DNA of 64,000 nucleotides, from assembly GCF_009870125.1 (NCBI RefSeq), contig NC_046679.1, positions 27,466,001 to 27,530,000 of the forward strand, in the 5' to 3' direction. Shown piece by piece: positions 1 through 13,257 of this stretch. A program made the translations under genes and the position numbers. The notes under the pieces were generated by a model. It saw only the letters and a program-made list of their open reading frames with translations, was not told the origin of the DNA and did not search any database. The number at the start of each line of letters is the position of its first letter. Positions within the stretch are counted from its first letter, which is position 1. This DNA is from Drosophila pseudoobscura. Taxonomy: Eukaryota; Arthropoda; Insecta; Diptera; Drosophilidae.

Positions 1-1559
1 AGCACACGGGAAATGGAGTCGGAATATCGAGTCCTGTGTATAGCGCAATCGAAAACAATCACAATGCCACAGGAGCAAATAAAAAAGGTCGACAGAGGGA
101 GAGAGAGAGAGAACGGATACGCAATGGCAATTTTTGGGTAAGTAAAATACTTGGAGCCATTCAGCCGTTTCAGGTTGGCATCAATAATTTCCTTTTGATG
201 CATTTGAGGCACGTGAATTTTCAATAAACCAAACAATACAGTAATTAACGGTGGACCCCTTGGGAGTACATTTATACTGTATTCACCATTTGATAAATTA
301 TTTCTCGAATGCCTGGCGAATCTTTAAAATGCTAAATAAAGACCGCTAAAAGCGCACTACATTGCTCCTTGGCAATGCGATTGGTATCTGCTGAAAAATG
401 TATCCACTTAACTAGCCAAACACTTTGGACAACACACAACACAATACGAAATTAAAACTATTTTGGTATTTCTTATCAGAAAAATACCACACGAATCTTG
501 ACAATGGGCTGCTGAGCAATTAATCTCAACGCACAAAACCGAACAAGATACAAAACTGAAGAAATCCGGTTGGCACAGCTATTGGCTGGGGTCTAATGCT
601 GCTGATAATTTATGTGCCTTTGCAGAGAGCCTTTGCACAAGCACAAATACACACACGCACACAAAAATCAACGCTCATACAATTTGCATAAATTGAAGAT
701 GTATCAAATGAAATTGAGGTAATAAACCCAGCGACTGGGTGGCTCTATCATACATAGGCTTGAGCTTTGATGTGAATCTGGATCTGGTATCGGCAGAACT
801 GGAGTAATTGGCACTAATTTGCTTTCACTCCATTAAATGAGTGTGCTCCCCACAATCTAGATGCAAATGAGGGAGTTCCACTTGATAGACACAAAAGACA
901 AGAATACAGACAGGTTCCCTCCTGCTGCTGCGAATCCCATTAAAATCAATTAAGAATTGGAAATAAAATCAATCTTTGGCTATACTCGTACACTCCCCCA
1001 GTACGAGTGTGTATGAGGAAGTGACACAAACCTGCTGCTACGTTTTTAGCCAAATTTATGCAAACTGCTGACAAAATGTTCAAAATTACATCCGCTCATC
1101 CTCCCCGAAAACGAAATGAAACATCTGTGAGTATGTGACATCCCTCGCACCTTATCACCAGAGCCAGATACTCGTGCACCATGTGAACGACCGTGAACCA
1201 AGTGGCAAGAGTTCAGCGAAATGCCTCAGGTAATCAGCTGTTTCTCAGGCCGAAACCTAAGACTATGCTGTTTTCTGATGCTGATACTGATGCTGCATTC
1301 AGCAAACAACATGATGATTTATAAAATATGTTGACGGAACAACTTAACTGACCAGAAAGACAACGGAGCAGACAAATTTTCAGATGGGAGCCGAAAAAAC
1401 GTCTGTCGAAATAATACAAATAAAATACCCCGTTGCTGGACGGCGCGGCTTAATCCGGTTATTAAACTTTACACTGTCCAACCAGGTTGCGTGTAAGTTC
1501 CCCCTCCTTTCTCATTTTATTTTGTATTATTTTGTTAAATGAAATGGCTTTTGAACGAC
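1..1559. other. Upstream intergenic DNA, no gene seen
   Basis: No open frame here has convincing protein character. The 63-codon frame near the left edge runs through a GA-repeat tract (about 96-113) and reads as low complexity. The stretch is AT-rich with scattered TAAT cores and ends at the promoter of the secreted-protein gene. It may contain that gene's upstream control DNA, but no specific site can be named. Confidence 0.5.
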
Positions 1560-1600
1560 TATAAAAATGCTGCGCATGCTCAGCAACGCTTTTAGTTCAT
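1560..1600 (+). promoter_or_regulatory. TATA box and initiator of secreted-protein gene
   Basis: A TATAAAAA box lies at 1560-1567. An initiator-like TTAGTTC follows at 1592-1598, about 30 bases downstream, which is the usual Drosophila spacing. The first ATG of the gene is at 1674, giving a short leader of about 80 bases. A strong TATA promoter fits a highly expressed, stage- or tissue-restricted gene. That last point is inference. Confidence 0.6.
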
Positions 1601-1673
1601 TCAAAAATATCAAACCGTTCGGTTGGGACTGGAATACACCCCTATACCATAAACGATATAATATCTAGCAGAC

Positions 1674-3251
1674 ATGTCTCTGAAATACGTAAGTTTTGGA
1701 ATGGAATGCTGTTGCATTAATTAGACAGTTCTAAATTGCCGCAGGCTATAAATGAAAGTGTTTTCGGTAAGGTTTCGTTTCTGGTCTTTCTGGACATAAA
1801 ATGTATTAAATAATGCAACAAATTTGTTCTAATTGTGAATTTGCATACGAATAAATTAGTGAACAAAATCCAGTTTGAGCAACTCAAAATCATTTATAGT
1901 GACGTAAAAGATTATGCAATTGGTTCTGACGGCAAGAAAGATCAGATATTTCCATATTAATATCATTTGTTTGGTGAATTAAAATTGATTTTGAAAATAT
2001 ATCAGCTATTAAATATTTATAAAAGACTCGTCTGTGGTGACATCAACCATGGTATTTACCTATATTTATGACTAAATAAATTACTTTATTATCTGAGGTG
2101 TGAATCTGCGAACCATGAGCATAAGATGACAGATAACTTCTTTCTTTTCATCGACACAAATTTGCATACATTTCAAGCTCTATTAGTTTCATTATAATGC
2201 ATATGTTAATCCGGGTCTAATGACCTTTCTCCCCAGAGGGAAAAGGCAGCAAGCTTCCGTTAGCATCGCCAAGCGAATAGAATGGGCGACCAAACGTATC
2301 TAGTTTCAGTTCCAAAAAAGACGCCAAACAATGCAAGGTTTTTGCTATTTTTGGAGGTCGAAACGAATCAGCTTAAAATACCTTTCGAGCACCCACACTT
2401 CCAGAGCTAAATTTTTGGCCAAATTTTAAAACTGGAACAAAGCTTTTTGGACTAGTGGCTATGACCAAAGTCGAACAATAGGGCCATAACTTAGGAGCAT
2501 CTTGACAAAAAGTGGTCTACAAATCAAAACTGGATCACTGGATAAGGTTATGCCATAGCTTCAACTAATTTTCCCACTGTTTTTCCAGTTATTAATTGCC
2601 ACTGCAGTGCTGATCGGCGTGTGCCATGGTGATGTGTCGGAAATAAACGACCAAAAAATCGATTTTCTAGTGCCATTCAATGATTTGTTGCCGCCACTGC
2701 TGGACGAATCAACCATAAGCCCAACCACAAGCTCAACCACAAGCACCAGCACAACATCTACCACAACTACAGTGGCACCTCCTCCTCCCACGGCAGCCAT
2801 AACGAAACCCACAAAGAAATCGTATTACCAGAAGCCCGCTCAGCTCAACAAGGACGATAAGGTCAAGCCCAGCTCTGGAAAGCAGACCATACAGCTCCTC
2901 TCGCTGGATCTGCTGCCACCCTTCGAGGATGAGGCCAAGCCCGAGCAATCAAAGCCCCAAGAAGTAGCCAAAGTAGTGGCCGCGAGTGAGCCCAAATCTG
3001 TGGCCAAACTGGCTCCCACTCCACTGGCAGTACTGAAGCCCCAACATGTGGCCAAAGTCGCTCCTCCTCCGCAGGCTGTTCTGAAGCCACAGTATGCACG
3101 CATTGCCTCCCCGGCGATACATCCCACACAGGCCTCCATTGGGGGAAGCTATACCTCTCGATTCTCAAACTACTTCCTCACGAGCACCCCGCGGCCACGG
3201 CGTGGTCCCCTGCCCACACTGACGCCCTTTCCACGGCACATCAAGAAGTAG
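1674..3251 (+). CDS. Small secreted Pro/Thr-rich protein, two exons, unknown function
   Basis: The CDS joins 1674-1688 and 2589-3251 (225 residues). The donor GTAAGT follows the fifth codon and the acceptor TTTTCCAG precedes 2589, a phase-0 intron of 900 bases. The splice creates a classical signal peptide, MSLKYLLIATAVLIGVCHG, with likely cleavage after residue 19; neither exon alone encodes it. The mature part has an acidic segment with DFLVPFNDLLPP, a Thr/Ser-rich mucin-like stretch (about residues 44-66) suited to O-glycosylation, and a second LLSLDLLPPFED segment. Then come imperfect repeats of the type VAKVAPPPQAVLKPQ (about 125-175) and a basic, proline-rich tail. There are no cysteines in the predicted mature chain, so a disulfide-folded peptide or enzyme is unlikely. 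An extracellular-matrix, cuticle or reproductive secretion is possible. I do not recognise the family. Confidence 0.8.
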
Positions 3252-6200
3252 AAATCCAATTAATTAATTTAGATAAGAAGTAAATCAAAAGCAAAGTAAA
3301 CAACAAACATAAAATTAATTAAGCACAATACAAACTGAACGGAAAACAGAGTGAATGAGTGGAAAATATTCTGTATTATTTATAAACGACAGTTTTAAGC
3401 GCCACAAGTGAATTATGTGAATTCTGAAAAATATACATAAATTAAAAACAGAAACAAAAACGATTGAGCATACAAAATGGAATGGAAAACATCACAGAAA
3501 GCAAATTGTAGGGTAATAGATGTACATATGAATAGAAAAGAGCTGTCATCTCAAGAAACATCAAATGAAGGCCAAATTTCAAAAGGAATTGGAGAAGAGA
3601 GCTGTCAAAGAGTTGACAGCTTCATTTCAAAATGTATAATATGCAAGGCAAGGTGTCAGCTTCCTTCTGCACAATGCACAAGTATCTTGTGCGCAATTAC
3701 ATATATTTAGCCTCTCTCTCTATCCCTCTACTCCTTTGTACTGGCTGACACACTCTAATGCGTGTATACCACAAAAGCGGAAAGCAAATTCATCAACGGC
3801 ATTTAATTAATTGCCAGCAACGTGCAAATAACTTGGCGCCACCGAAACTGAAACCGAAACTGAATCTGACACTGAAAGCCGCTGTCAGCTGCCAAATAGC
3901 TACAAACGCTCTTAGCCCCCGGCTAATATACATATTATGGCGCCCTCTCGAATCTCGAATCCCGAACCCCCAAACCCGCACTGAACCCGTCCCCAACGCG
4001 TCTCTTGACAGTCGTTCAACCTGCTAAATGCTAATTACGGCCCTCGACGACTTGGCGTTGATGATGTTGCCGGCACTCGGGGCCGCCGCGCCGTCAGATA
4101 TTTGTCGCATTCGAACAGAGCTCCCAAAGCCGGTGCCCGGACAAGGGGACGGGAGCCCTGTTGCAGTGGTAATCGCATAGTTTGGGCGATCTAATCAAAT
4201 CAAATCATTGCCGTACCGATTAGCCATATTTATGGCTCCCGTTTGTCACTCGACATTGATATTGTTTCGTTGTCTGTCCATTTGTCTGTCCGCGTTAATT
4301 ATACGGCTGATTGACATTAATGCGTTCGCCCGTGTAGAGGGTGAAGAGGATGCCCCTGCCACTGGCGATCTTGATGCAACAGCTTATTCAAATTGATATC
4401 TGGCCATTCGCAGATGCGTAACAAATATTTTCCATTGATTAATGATATTAACATAAGTTTAAAAAGCCATATAATGAATGCTTTTGATAAATGTTTTAAG
4501 CAATTATATTTTTTGTTGGATGGGGGACATTCCCTTGCATTTCATTGATGAATCGTTTCGTTTTGCTTACACAATTTCATGTTTTATTACAGTTTGTTAA
4601 TGTTGATAAGCAAATGGAGGGGCATTAAGCTTTCAGAGATCTGTTTATTTTTGTTAAAATTAAATATGGTACTCATATATCTCATATTTTTGGATGAAAG
4701 ATGGAAATATTCTTAGTGTTGATTTTGCAATGCAATTTCTTCTGCATTTGGAACGAAATGAAAAGAGCAATTTATACTGTATATCAACATTATTTATGAT
4801 TTCATTTCAGATACGTTTTCAATTAAAATGTCCAACAGGACAGAAAAATATTTGCCAAAAAACCCGAAGCCCAAAATTCGTTCATCTCAATTTAGTGTGA
4901 AATTGATAAAACGCTTTTCAATTGCCATGACAACTTTATAAGCCGATTCTCCTTCTATTCTAAAACGTAATTTAAACAAAACTGAAACAGAAACTGAAAC
5001 CGAAGCCCCTCAATGTCAGGCCGTGACAAAATCATAGCGATTTAATGCGCTTCAACTAATTACTGCCAGTGGCAACAATCTGGCTGATACTCGTCGTAGT
5101 AGTAGTCTGTTGTCCCCTTCCAGCTGTGGCCGGGAGCTGCCAAGCCAAGCAACGATTTAAATGACACTAAGCGATGCCGAAAGGCGATTCGAATGGTGGG
5201 AATTTCCAACGCCAGAACGAACTCTGTGTACGCTTAATGAGCTCTGAATGCTATGCTAATGGTAATCCAATAGAGGGGCGGTCTGTCAGATGCTTTGATG
5301 GAACCCTATCTTACCTAATGCAACCTCAAGTCTTCCTTATCGTATATCACACTTTTTTAATTGGATTTCAATTGGTTGCTGATGATAATCCACTTTCGAA
5401 GAAGTCCTATCTATAGTTAATGCGATTTTAATAGTATTATGTTTCTCATAATTCGCTCAAACTGGCTCTCATCTATTTAAGCATTTAATCATTCTTTTCT
5501 CAAAATGAAGTTTTTCTAAATGATGTGCTGATGGAAATCCACTCAAAGCGAGGTTTTTAAGATAGTTTTTTCTCTCTTTTCTAATCATTTATTACATTAT
5601 TAATAACAAATTCGAAGCCGAAAGTTTTCATATTCCTCTCGAAAGGGTATCGGCCTGATGCGCTCTCATTAAAAAAGTTTTGCGTCTGATGCGTGGAAAG
5701 CCATTAGATGTTGGCCCTGGCATTGGAGGGGGGCTTTCCACACCCTCACGACACACAGACACACACACATATGCAGGATTGTCATGAGTGTCTGTGTGTC
5801 TGTATGTGTGGATATATCGTGGCAGCATTAAAAATCGCTTTTAACAAATGGTGCCATAAGCTCTTAGGCAAACTTTTAATGTGCACACATACTCGCACAT
5901 ATAGTGGTGGATCCTTGGGAGGGGTGTTGGGGGTGCGTTGGGTTCAGAGAAAGATTTATGTGGCCAACGCTGGGTATGAGCGTTGCAAAGTATTTTCAAC
6001 TTTAACACGCAGCCTGAAGAGTGGCCTCGTTCCCCATCCACCACACCCCACTGCATCCTCGCAGCAGAGAACAAGTATTTAGATATATTAAAAGTGTCTA
6101 GACACGGCCACATTAAAACAAACAATAAACCATTCACATAATAATAATACAAGAGAGTAGAAATAACAACTAAATTATAATATACCACCCATTTTCGAGT

Positions 6201-9200
6201 GTGGACTCTTCGAGTGTCCAAGTAGGTTATTTTCATGGTTAATAAGATCGGACTGTTATTTATACTGGATGCAAATGAGAGTCAAGCAGACACCCATTTA
6301 ACAATCATTTTTTACGCCAATTTAATTAAATTTTTGCTACTTGCTTCCACGGTATGTTAATTTTATTTTCAGAGCCAGAGAGCGGAGAAAGACGATTTTC
6401 ACTTTTCGCAGCTGTCGCTGAATGAATTAATGACCTCAAGTGGATGGTCGAAAGGACAATAACTTCCTGCCACAATACTGCTGTTGCTGCTGCTGCTGCG
6501 TACTGCTGTAAATGTTTGCGCAAATTTTAAATTGATAGTAAATATTAAAGTTTGCTCGCAGATTCATGGGTGCCGTGCATCCTGCTGGATCCTGCTTTAA
6601 ATGCACTTTTGGCGCCAACTTTTCTCATTTCGGGCCCCGCGGCATACAATAATAATTTTTAATATGGCCATGTTGCAGGCCGTCAACCAAGAGGGATGTG
6701 AAATGTGGGATGTGTGTGGACGATGATGAGGTTATCATCCAGCTGGCTACCCACATATCCCTTTAATTACACTTTACCATCAGATGAAGATAAAAAGAGA
6801 CAGACCCCAACGAAGGATGGGTTGTACTCGTGTATTTCCAGGGTTAAGGTTCGGGTGGATTGGGCCAAATTTACATAAAGAGCAAACCGATTGAAGTATT
6901 GATTGTCGAATCAATGTAGCGTCAACGTTGCCAACGTTGATCTGCCCATTAGCCGGGAGCTACCCATAGCAGGGAGCAGACCCATAGATGTTTCACCCAA
7001 CCGTTAATGTCTCGCTTCAGTTACAATAACGGAAATGAGTTTTAATGTGGAAATAATTGCATGTCATTGACGTTGACAACAGCAACAGCAGTACATCCAC
7101 ACAGAAAAGACCGAAACAGCGACAGCGAGACAGATACACAAACCAACAAACCATGTGAGGAATATTGATATACAATAATATCATTAAATTTCATTTCATA
7201 TTTGCTCTCTGATAAATGGCAGACAGTTCAAGTTGCTTCTGTGCCCCTGCCACTGCTCCTGCCACTGCCACTGCCACTACCACAGATGTATCTGTATCTG
7301 TTTCTGTGTCTGCATCTTCTTCAGAATTGATTGAAATCGAAATGCAAAACCTTGACTCACTTCTCATTCGGCATCTGGCATTTCTTTTGATTCATAACTT
7401 TTTCTGGCTTTAATTGAAAAGTGAAATCCACAAGTCCATTGAATTATATATTATTTTCTTTTTATCCTCTGATTTCTTTCGGTTTTTTTTTTCTCCCCCC
7501 ATTGAACGAAGACCTTGATTTTTGGTATTTGCAATTAAATTTTGATGCTGGAATCGAGAGCACATTTGTATGTAATATTTTTTCTTGTGCCCCAGAAATT
7601 TTTTATAAATATACAAATTCCCAAGACAGCTGTGCAGAAATGCATTAAATAAATTCTGGAAAATGTTTTGAGCTGTCAGAAAATGTATTTCCATTAAAAA
7701 ATCAAAGATTCTTTGAAGTTTATTGGGGTTAAAGATAATGCAACGTCCCTACATCAGATAATTATTTTGTATCTGCAGCAAAGAAAATATAAATAATCCA
7801 AGGCAGTGCCAGCTGCTGCCTCCACTCAACCATTTTACTCTCTCATATCTCTAAAGAATATCTGGGAAAATTCATGATTTTTGCTGGAAATTCAAAATGC
7901 AAAACCGAATGGCAAAAAAACAAATCATTTCTTATTCGCTTAACGTTTCCAGACAAAATGGAACAAAATGGAACTACGCATGAATAATGAATACTCTGGG
8001 CATCCGTCAATCATGAACTTTGATTACAATTTGTTTCGAGCTCAGGCCGAGGCACCGGCCGACAAACAAATTGAAGAAAATGACAAAATAGATTATCACT
8101 GGAAAAACAAGAATATGAAAATGGACAAAAATCAACACCCAGCACGTCCCTGCAACAAAAAATGAGTTGAGCCTGAAGTCGAGTCAGGACAGAGCAGAGA
8201 ATCCTGCAAACAAATACAGTAATTGACCGGAGGAGCAGATATATTTGACATTAAAATAAATAATTCATTTCATTAAACAACAAACCCGTGTTAATTCTCA
8301 GACTCTAGAGCGTGATGGGGCTGGGGCTGGGGCCGGGGCTGGGGTGCTCATAGAAATTATTAATAATTTATTTTAGCACATTTCTGGGATTTTGCACGCC
8401 GGCCACACGTTTCGGCAATTTCCGGGGCAACAAAACCGGAAAAATACTTGAAAATGTAATAAATTTCGAAAGACGTGGAGGTTGGGACCTGGGACGAAGC
8501 TGATCCCCAGCCGGTCCCTGTCCCTGTCCGTGTCTGTTTGTGTGTGTGTCAAGGGTCGACAGCTGTGCGGCCCCGGGATGGGCTCCTGGAGAGCGGGTCA
8601 AATGTGAGTGCTTGACAAACTGTTGCCGCCGGGTCCAAATCAATGACAAAAATTACAGACGAATGCCCTGGTCTTGGGGTATTCCTGAAAATATTTGCAA
8701 ACGTAACACTCCCCCCCAACCTTCACGGCCTTGGGGGAGGTGAGAAAATTAATTTCATTACCGAGTTTTGCGCCTGGTTAAGTTCTCCAGCCAAATGGCA
8801 ATTTATTTAATGCCATGACCTTAACTCTTGTGATTCAATTCAGTTTCCCGTATACTTCTCTCATTAAAAACTTTGAGACCTTTGCTTTCCTTTCGTTCAC
8901 AAAGCCAATTAAATGAAATTGTTTCAAGTACTTGGGCCATGGTCGTGAAAATGAATGCCAAAAGGGCCCAAAATTTAGTTTTTGTTTGTTTGGTAAATGA
9001 AAAGTGAATTTTATATAAAGTAACACTTTCACAGGGCCATAATTTTATTTCATTTGTTAATTGCCGACTTCTATTTTTGAATATTTACTCTACTAAAATT
9101 AATCACATCTAAAAGTCCCTTCACTACAATGGCACAAGAAAAGTGAAAAGTATTTAACAAAATCAACAAAGAAGTCCATTTTCACCCCCCACCTTGACCA

Positions 9201-11638
9201 CTCCGTGAAATGAGAGCAAATGAAATCCAAGACAGAGCCTTTTGTATAAATTATTTTCCGCATCGCAGACACAAAATACAGAAAAAACAAGAACAAAAAA
9301 TAAAAAAAGCAAACTGCCTCTCGCTGCGGCAGTCTTAAATCAAAACACCAAAGCTTTTCAATGCCACGTTGTGTTGCTTGGAGGTCAAAAAATGAAAAAA
9401 AATCAATGGCAGGAGGCAAGGGATGTATCCCTGGGTTCTGACACCGAAACTGGGACTACAATGGGGACTGGAAGTAGGACTGTTGGGTGTCGGAGAATGG
9501 GAGTGGACGCGTGCGACTGACGAGCTTAGCTGAAAAAGACCATTAACAAAGTAAACAGCTGCAGACGCGCTCCGAGAGTCTGTGAAGTCTCCCCCCAAGA
9601 ATACCGTCGAGTCAGCATTATATTGTATTCTGAATGGAGGGAGAAAATAAAGAATTCTCTTTGTTTTGACACCTCATTCTGAAGTTTTTAAAAGTGGGTA
9701 CTCTTGCTGCCGCTGTGCTGCGGTTGTTGCTGATAAAAATCGACTGCGTAACATATTAGCATAATTTGTAGGCAAGTTTTAAATAAACAGCCGTAAAATT
9801 CCGCCACCAACTAAAGCTCACAAGACGCCACTTGAACAGAAATTACGGCTTTCCTTTTTATTTGGGTCAGCATAAGATAAGCCAAGGTAACCCGTGTTCC
9901 CTCTTCAGATCTCTGAGAACATTCTGAGCCAGTGCTTATCTCCCGCATCTTGACAAGTAATTGCTCATGATGACCCAGATTAACGACGGTTGGGATTGAA
10001 GAGGTATCCTAGGGTGAAGCTTGCCCCAGATTTGATTAATTTCAAAGCTAAATTTGATTCCCCGCTGGGTTTGCGACTCCATTAAATCAGTGTGCAGTAT
10101 TGTGTAGTAGATCTGGTATAAAAGAGACGTCCGACTTGATGGTCCCATTTCATTTCCTTGCCTTATATTTCGATCCACGAAGCATCCATAAATATCATAG
10201 CGATGAGGGAACTGCTCTGGCTTGAATATAAATAAAAGCCAGAACAGAAATCGATGGCGCTCAATGGCACCACCACAAGACATCCGTCAGTAATGGTGGT
10301 AATGGTTGGTGTTGGTGCTGGTGTTGGTGCTGGTGGCGAAATGGCCAACGGACAACGATCCACAAAACCGAAAACGGCACATATCGGTTATTGAAATTGT
10401 CTCGCAGGTGTCATTAACGTTGGCAGCACTTTACTGCCAGCAGTAGCCATGGCCGAATAGCAGTAGCCACCGTTGGAGAATGTGCAGATGGAGCCGTAGT
10501 AGTAGCAGCAGGTGCTTCCATTTGTGGCCGTGGCATAAACGAAGGCCAAAGTCCGCAGGACCGTAGTCAGCCTTCACTCTCTACTCTCCTCCGTTATCAG
10601 CCCCTGTCCGCTCTTTGGCAACGTCATTAATTTCGATTTATGGTCATTAAGCTGAAGCATCGGCTCCTTTCTATTTAATATGGAAAATGTTTAATGAGTC
10701 CTTATAATTTATGCGCATTTTTGTTGCGTGTGATTTTTCCCCAAAAAAATATATATATGTATAAATTATGAAAAAATTCTCCCGCCTGTCGATTTGAGTT
10801 TACGATTTTAATTAATGCCCTGCCATAGGCCATGTCTCTGCCACATCCTTGTCGCATCATCAGCTTTAATTTCACACTTAAAGTGTGTGCCTCTTCCCGC
10901 AAAAAAAAAAAACTTTTGTTTCATATGCCTCCAGCCCCCGAAGGAGAGGAAAATTATGAAAGAGTCGCAGCATATTTTCTTGCATACTTTTTGCACAAAA
11001 ATAACAAACCATAAATAATGTCATACGCTCGCCCAAAATGCCAGCCAATGTTTGCCACGCCCCTTAAGGCAACCCAGGCCACAATTCCACCCAGAAAATA
11101 TCCTACCCGTGGCCCATCTATATATTTCTTTCTGGTAGCCTTCGGTTTGCTTTTAGGCCAAAGTTTTTGAACTACTTGCACGTCTCTTTTTGGTGCGACG
11201 GGTTTTTTTTTTGGCGGGGGGGGCTTCTCTTTTTTTCGGATGTTTTGGCAACCCTGCTGTTTTGTGTCTTGGCCGTTTCTTCGGCAGCTTGGCCGAGCAT
11301 CTTCATCTGCTGCTTAGGGCTGGCACGCCTTCTAGAGCAGAGGCTCCCGCTGCCTGTCGCTGCTTTATGTTGCCGCCGTCGCGCGAACCCAAACTTCAAT
11401 AGGGCGAAAATGATAAATGGCCATGCTGGGGATTTTTTTCTTGTGTGTGTACGTAAAAAGAGCGAAAGAGAAATGGAACGAGCATAAGAGAGAGCATAAT
11501 GTGTGAGAATAAATAGAATCAAATAATTTTTGGATACTTGTTTGCAAGAAACAAACCAAGTCTTAAGTTAAATTTAAGCAAAATTAAAGACAACGATTAA
11601 ACGATTCCCATGAATGCAAAACACTTTGGCCTTTTCCC

Positions 11639-11660
11639 CACACACACACACACACACACA
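11639..11660. repeat. (CA)11 microsatellite
   Basis: An uninterrupted CA dinucleotide tract followed by a short A run. It is a typical polymorphic Drosophila microsatellite with no coding context. Confidence 0.9.
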
Positions 11661-12162
11661 AAAAACCGTTTCTGCTTAAGCTCAAAGGCACTTAAATATT
11701 CACCATGATTACATCGAGTTAAATGATATTAACACAATCCCTGTACCCTGCTGTTTGTAATGGAAAATCTATTAGAATTTTCTTGAAAGTAAAATTTTAC
11801 TTCATTCAAAATTTAGTTATTTCAAGGATCCACCTAATCACCTTACAAACCAAAATCAATAGGAAAACCCACTGCCTGATAACATCATTAGAAATGCTAA
11901 GAGCTTTGCCTTTGGTTACAAAAGTGAAAATGTTTCGAGTAGTTGCAGTCGTTTTTTGAGGCAGGGAGAGGCGGTGTTTCTTCATTGTGCATTCCAAGCC
12001 CCAAAAATGTTTCAGCCTCTTTGCCCCATACGAATATCCGACAAGTGAAAATCCAAATGCGTTCGTACGTTTTCCCTCCATGTTTACACAATTCAACCGC
12101 AAAATCCTTTTGTTTGCCAAATATGCTCGGCGTTCTGTGCTCTCATCTACGTTCGTATCTAA

Positions 12163-12203
12163 GTGTGTGTGTGTGTGTAGATTTTCTTCTGTGTGTGTGT
12201 GTA
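12163..12203. repeat. (GT)n compound microsatellite
   Basis: Eight GT units at 12163-12178, then a short spacer (AGATTTTCTTCT) and a second GT tract to about 12203. The short frames crossing it are low-complexity artefacts. Confidence 0.85.
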
Positions 12204-12681
12204 TGTGAACAATGCATTGCTTCCTGTGTACGTTTGTGTGGGACTCTGCCTTGTTTCCAGTCTTAGCGATAATGATGTTTATTTAATGCATTTCAGGTGC
12301 AAGGTGCTATTTGCCATTTGACGTTTTGCGCGCGCCATCGTACGTCGGATTTCAGTGGCCCACCCACCATCAGCCCAGCCACCATCTTCATCCAGCACCC
12401 TGCTGCAACCTCGACTATCTTCATCTGCAACACACCCACTCTCGCTCCCCGTCTACTGACACTAATGCCCTGCTTGGGCCATTGGCTTATTGGTAGTGGG
12501 TGTGAGAAAAAGGGGGAGTTAGAAGCTGCAGCTCCAAGTGGGATGGGTGGGTGGATGAGCATTGTGGGTGGATGGCGCTCATTATGCCAAACGTGGCTCC
12601 ATTCCATGCGCCCGAGCAGCTGCGACGTGCATGCGATAAGCGAGAGCGTTAGCTCAATGTCATACGCAGCGTATACGTAAT

Positions 12682-12701
12682 GGTTCGGTTCGGTTCGGTT
12701 C
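12682..12701. repeat. (GGTTC)4 pentanucleotide repeat
   Basis: Four perfect tandem copies of GGTTC, the last followed by CGTCTCCCC. This is a short simple repeat with no sign of function. Confidence 0.85.
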
Positions 12702-13167
12702 CGTCTCCCCTTTTTGCAAGCACATTGTCCTTTAAAATGCAACACACGTTTTTGTGGCACTGCATTTATCGTCCCATCACATCCCATCCCCATACCCAAA
12801 CCCGCTACTCAGCCAACGGCAACACTCTACCCATAAATAATGCACATAATCACATTTAAATAAGTAATTTAATTTGTGATTTTCACATATCGTTAAGTTC
12901 TTAAGCTTCATAATGAAAGCGTAGCGATGGGAGGTCTTCATTGCATCTCATCTCGTTAAATGCATTCACATTTAGCTCTTTTGTGCATTTAAACGATTGC
13001 TATGTATGTTAACTGTGGGGTTATCGCAAGGGAGTAAATACTGGCAATTTTTGGGAGGGCTGACAATTAAATATGTACGTATATTCCTAAGGTTATTTAT
13101 ATCACATGATGATAATCTTATCGCTACTATCCGTAGAGGTTGTACTTGGTGCGTCCTCGCTTCAGTT

Positions 13168-13240
13168 GTTTCCGTAGTGTAGCGGTTATCACGTGTGCTT
13201 CACACGCACAAGGTCCCCGGTTCGAACCCGGGCGGGAACA
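13168..13240 (+). tRNA. tRNA-Val-CAC: tRNA-Val (anticodon CAC)
   Basis: The 73-base gene folds as a full cloverleaf. The acceptor arms GTTTCCG and CGGGAAC pair and leave discriminator A. The anticodon stem TGTGC/GCACA encloses loop TTCACAC, with anticodon CAC at 13201-13203 reading GUG valine codons. The T arm CCCGG-TTCGAAC-CCGGG is perfect. The internal Pol III promoter is intact: A box TAGTGTAGCGG at 13175-13185 and B box GGTTCGAACCC at 13219-13229. There is no intron and no encoded CCA, as expected for a eukaryotic nuclear gene. It stands alone; no second tRNA is visible in the window. Confidence 0.97.
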
Positions 13241-13244
13241 AGAC

Positions 13245-13257
13245 TTTTTTTCTTTTT
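13245..13257 (+). terminator. Pol III T-run terminator of tRNA-Val
   Basis: Seven T residues starting four bases after the tRNA 3' end, then C and six more T. This is a strong RNA polymerase III termination signal with a back-up run. Confidence 0.85.

Larger units (their letters stand above)
3252..13167. other. Gene desert with simple repeats
   Basis: About 9.9 kb with no supportable coding exon. The frames present are interrupted, low-complexity or antisense to simple repeats. Visible content includes CA/GT tracts (around 5750-5771, 11639-11660, 12163-12178), CTG runs near 6478-6510, a GGGGCT-type tract near 8320-8345, a GGTGTTGGTGCT repeat near 10306-10336, a T/G-rich block near 11205-11240, and four GGTTC units at 12682-12701. 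TAAT-type motifs are common. The stretch could be intergenic or intronic regulatory DNA. Confidence 0.5.

Noticed and set aside
2733..3168. Minus-strand frames opposite the secreted-protein gene
   Set aside because: They are shadows of exon 2, whose sense frame has a signal peptide, matching splice phase and an upstream TATA promoter.
5708..6236. Overlapping 124- and 131-codon frames on both strands
   Set aside because: They are driven by a CA/GT-rich stretch, with no homology feel and no splice context.
7216..7413. Ala/Thr- and Ser/Val-rich short frame
   Set aside because: It is a translated CTGCCACTG and TCTGTATCTG simple repeat.
12293..12799. 168-codon minus-strand frame
   Set aside because: It overlaps equally open frames on the other strand, consists largely of GGT/TGG-type simple sequence plus the GGTTC repeat, has no domain character, and lacks splice or promoter context.
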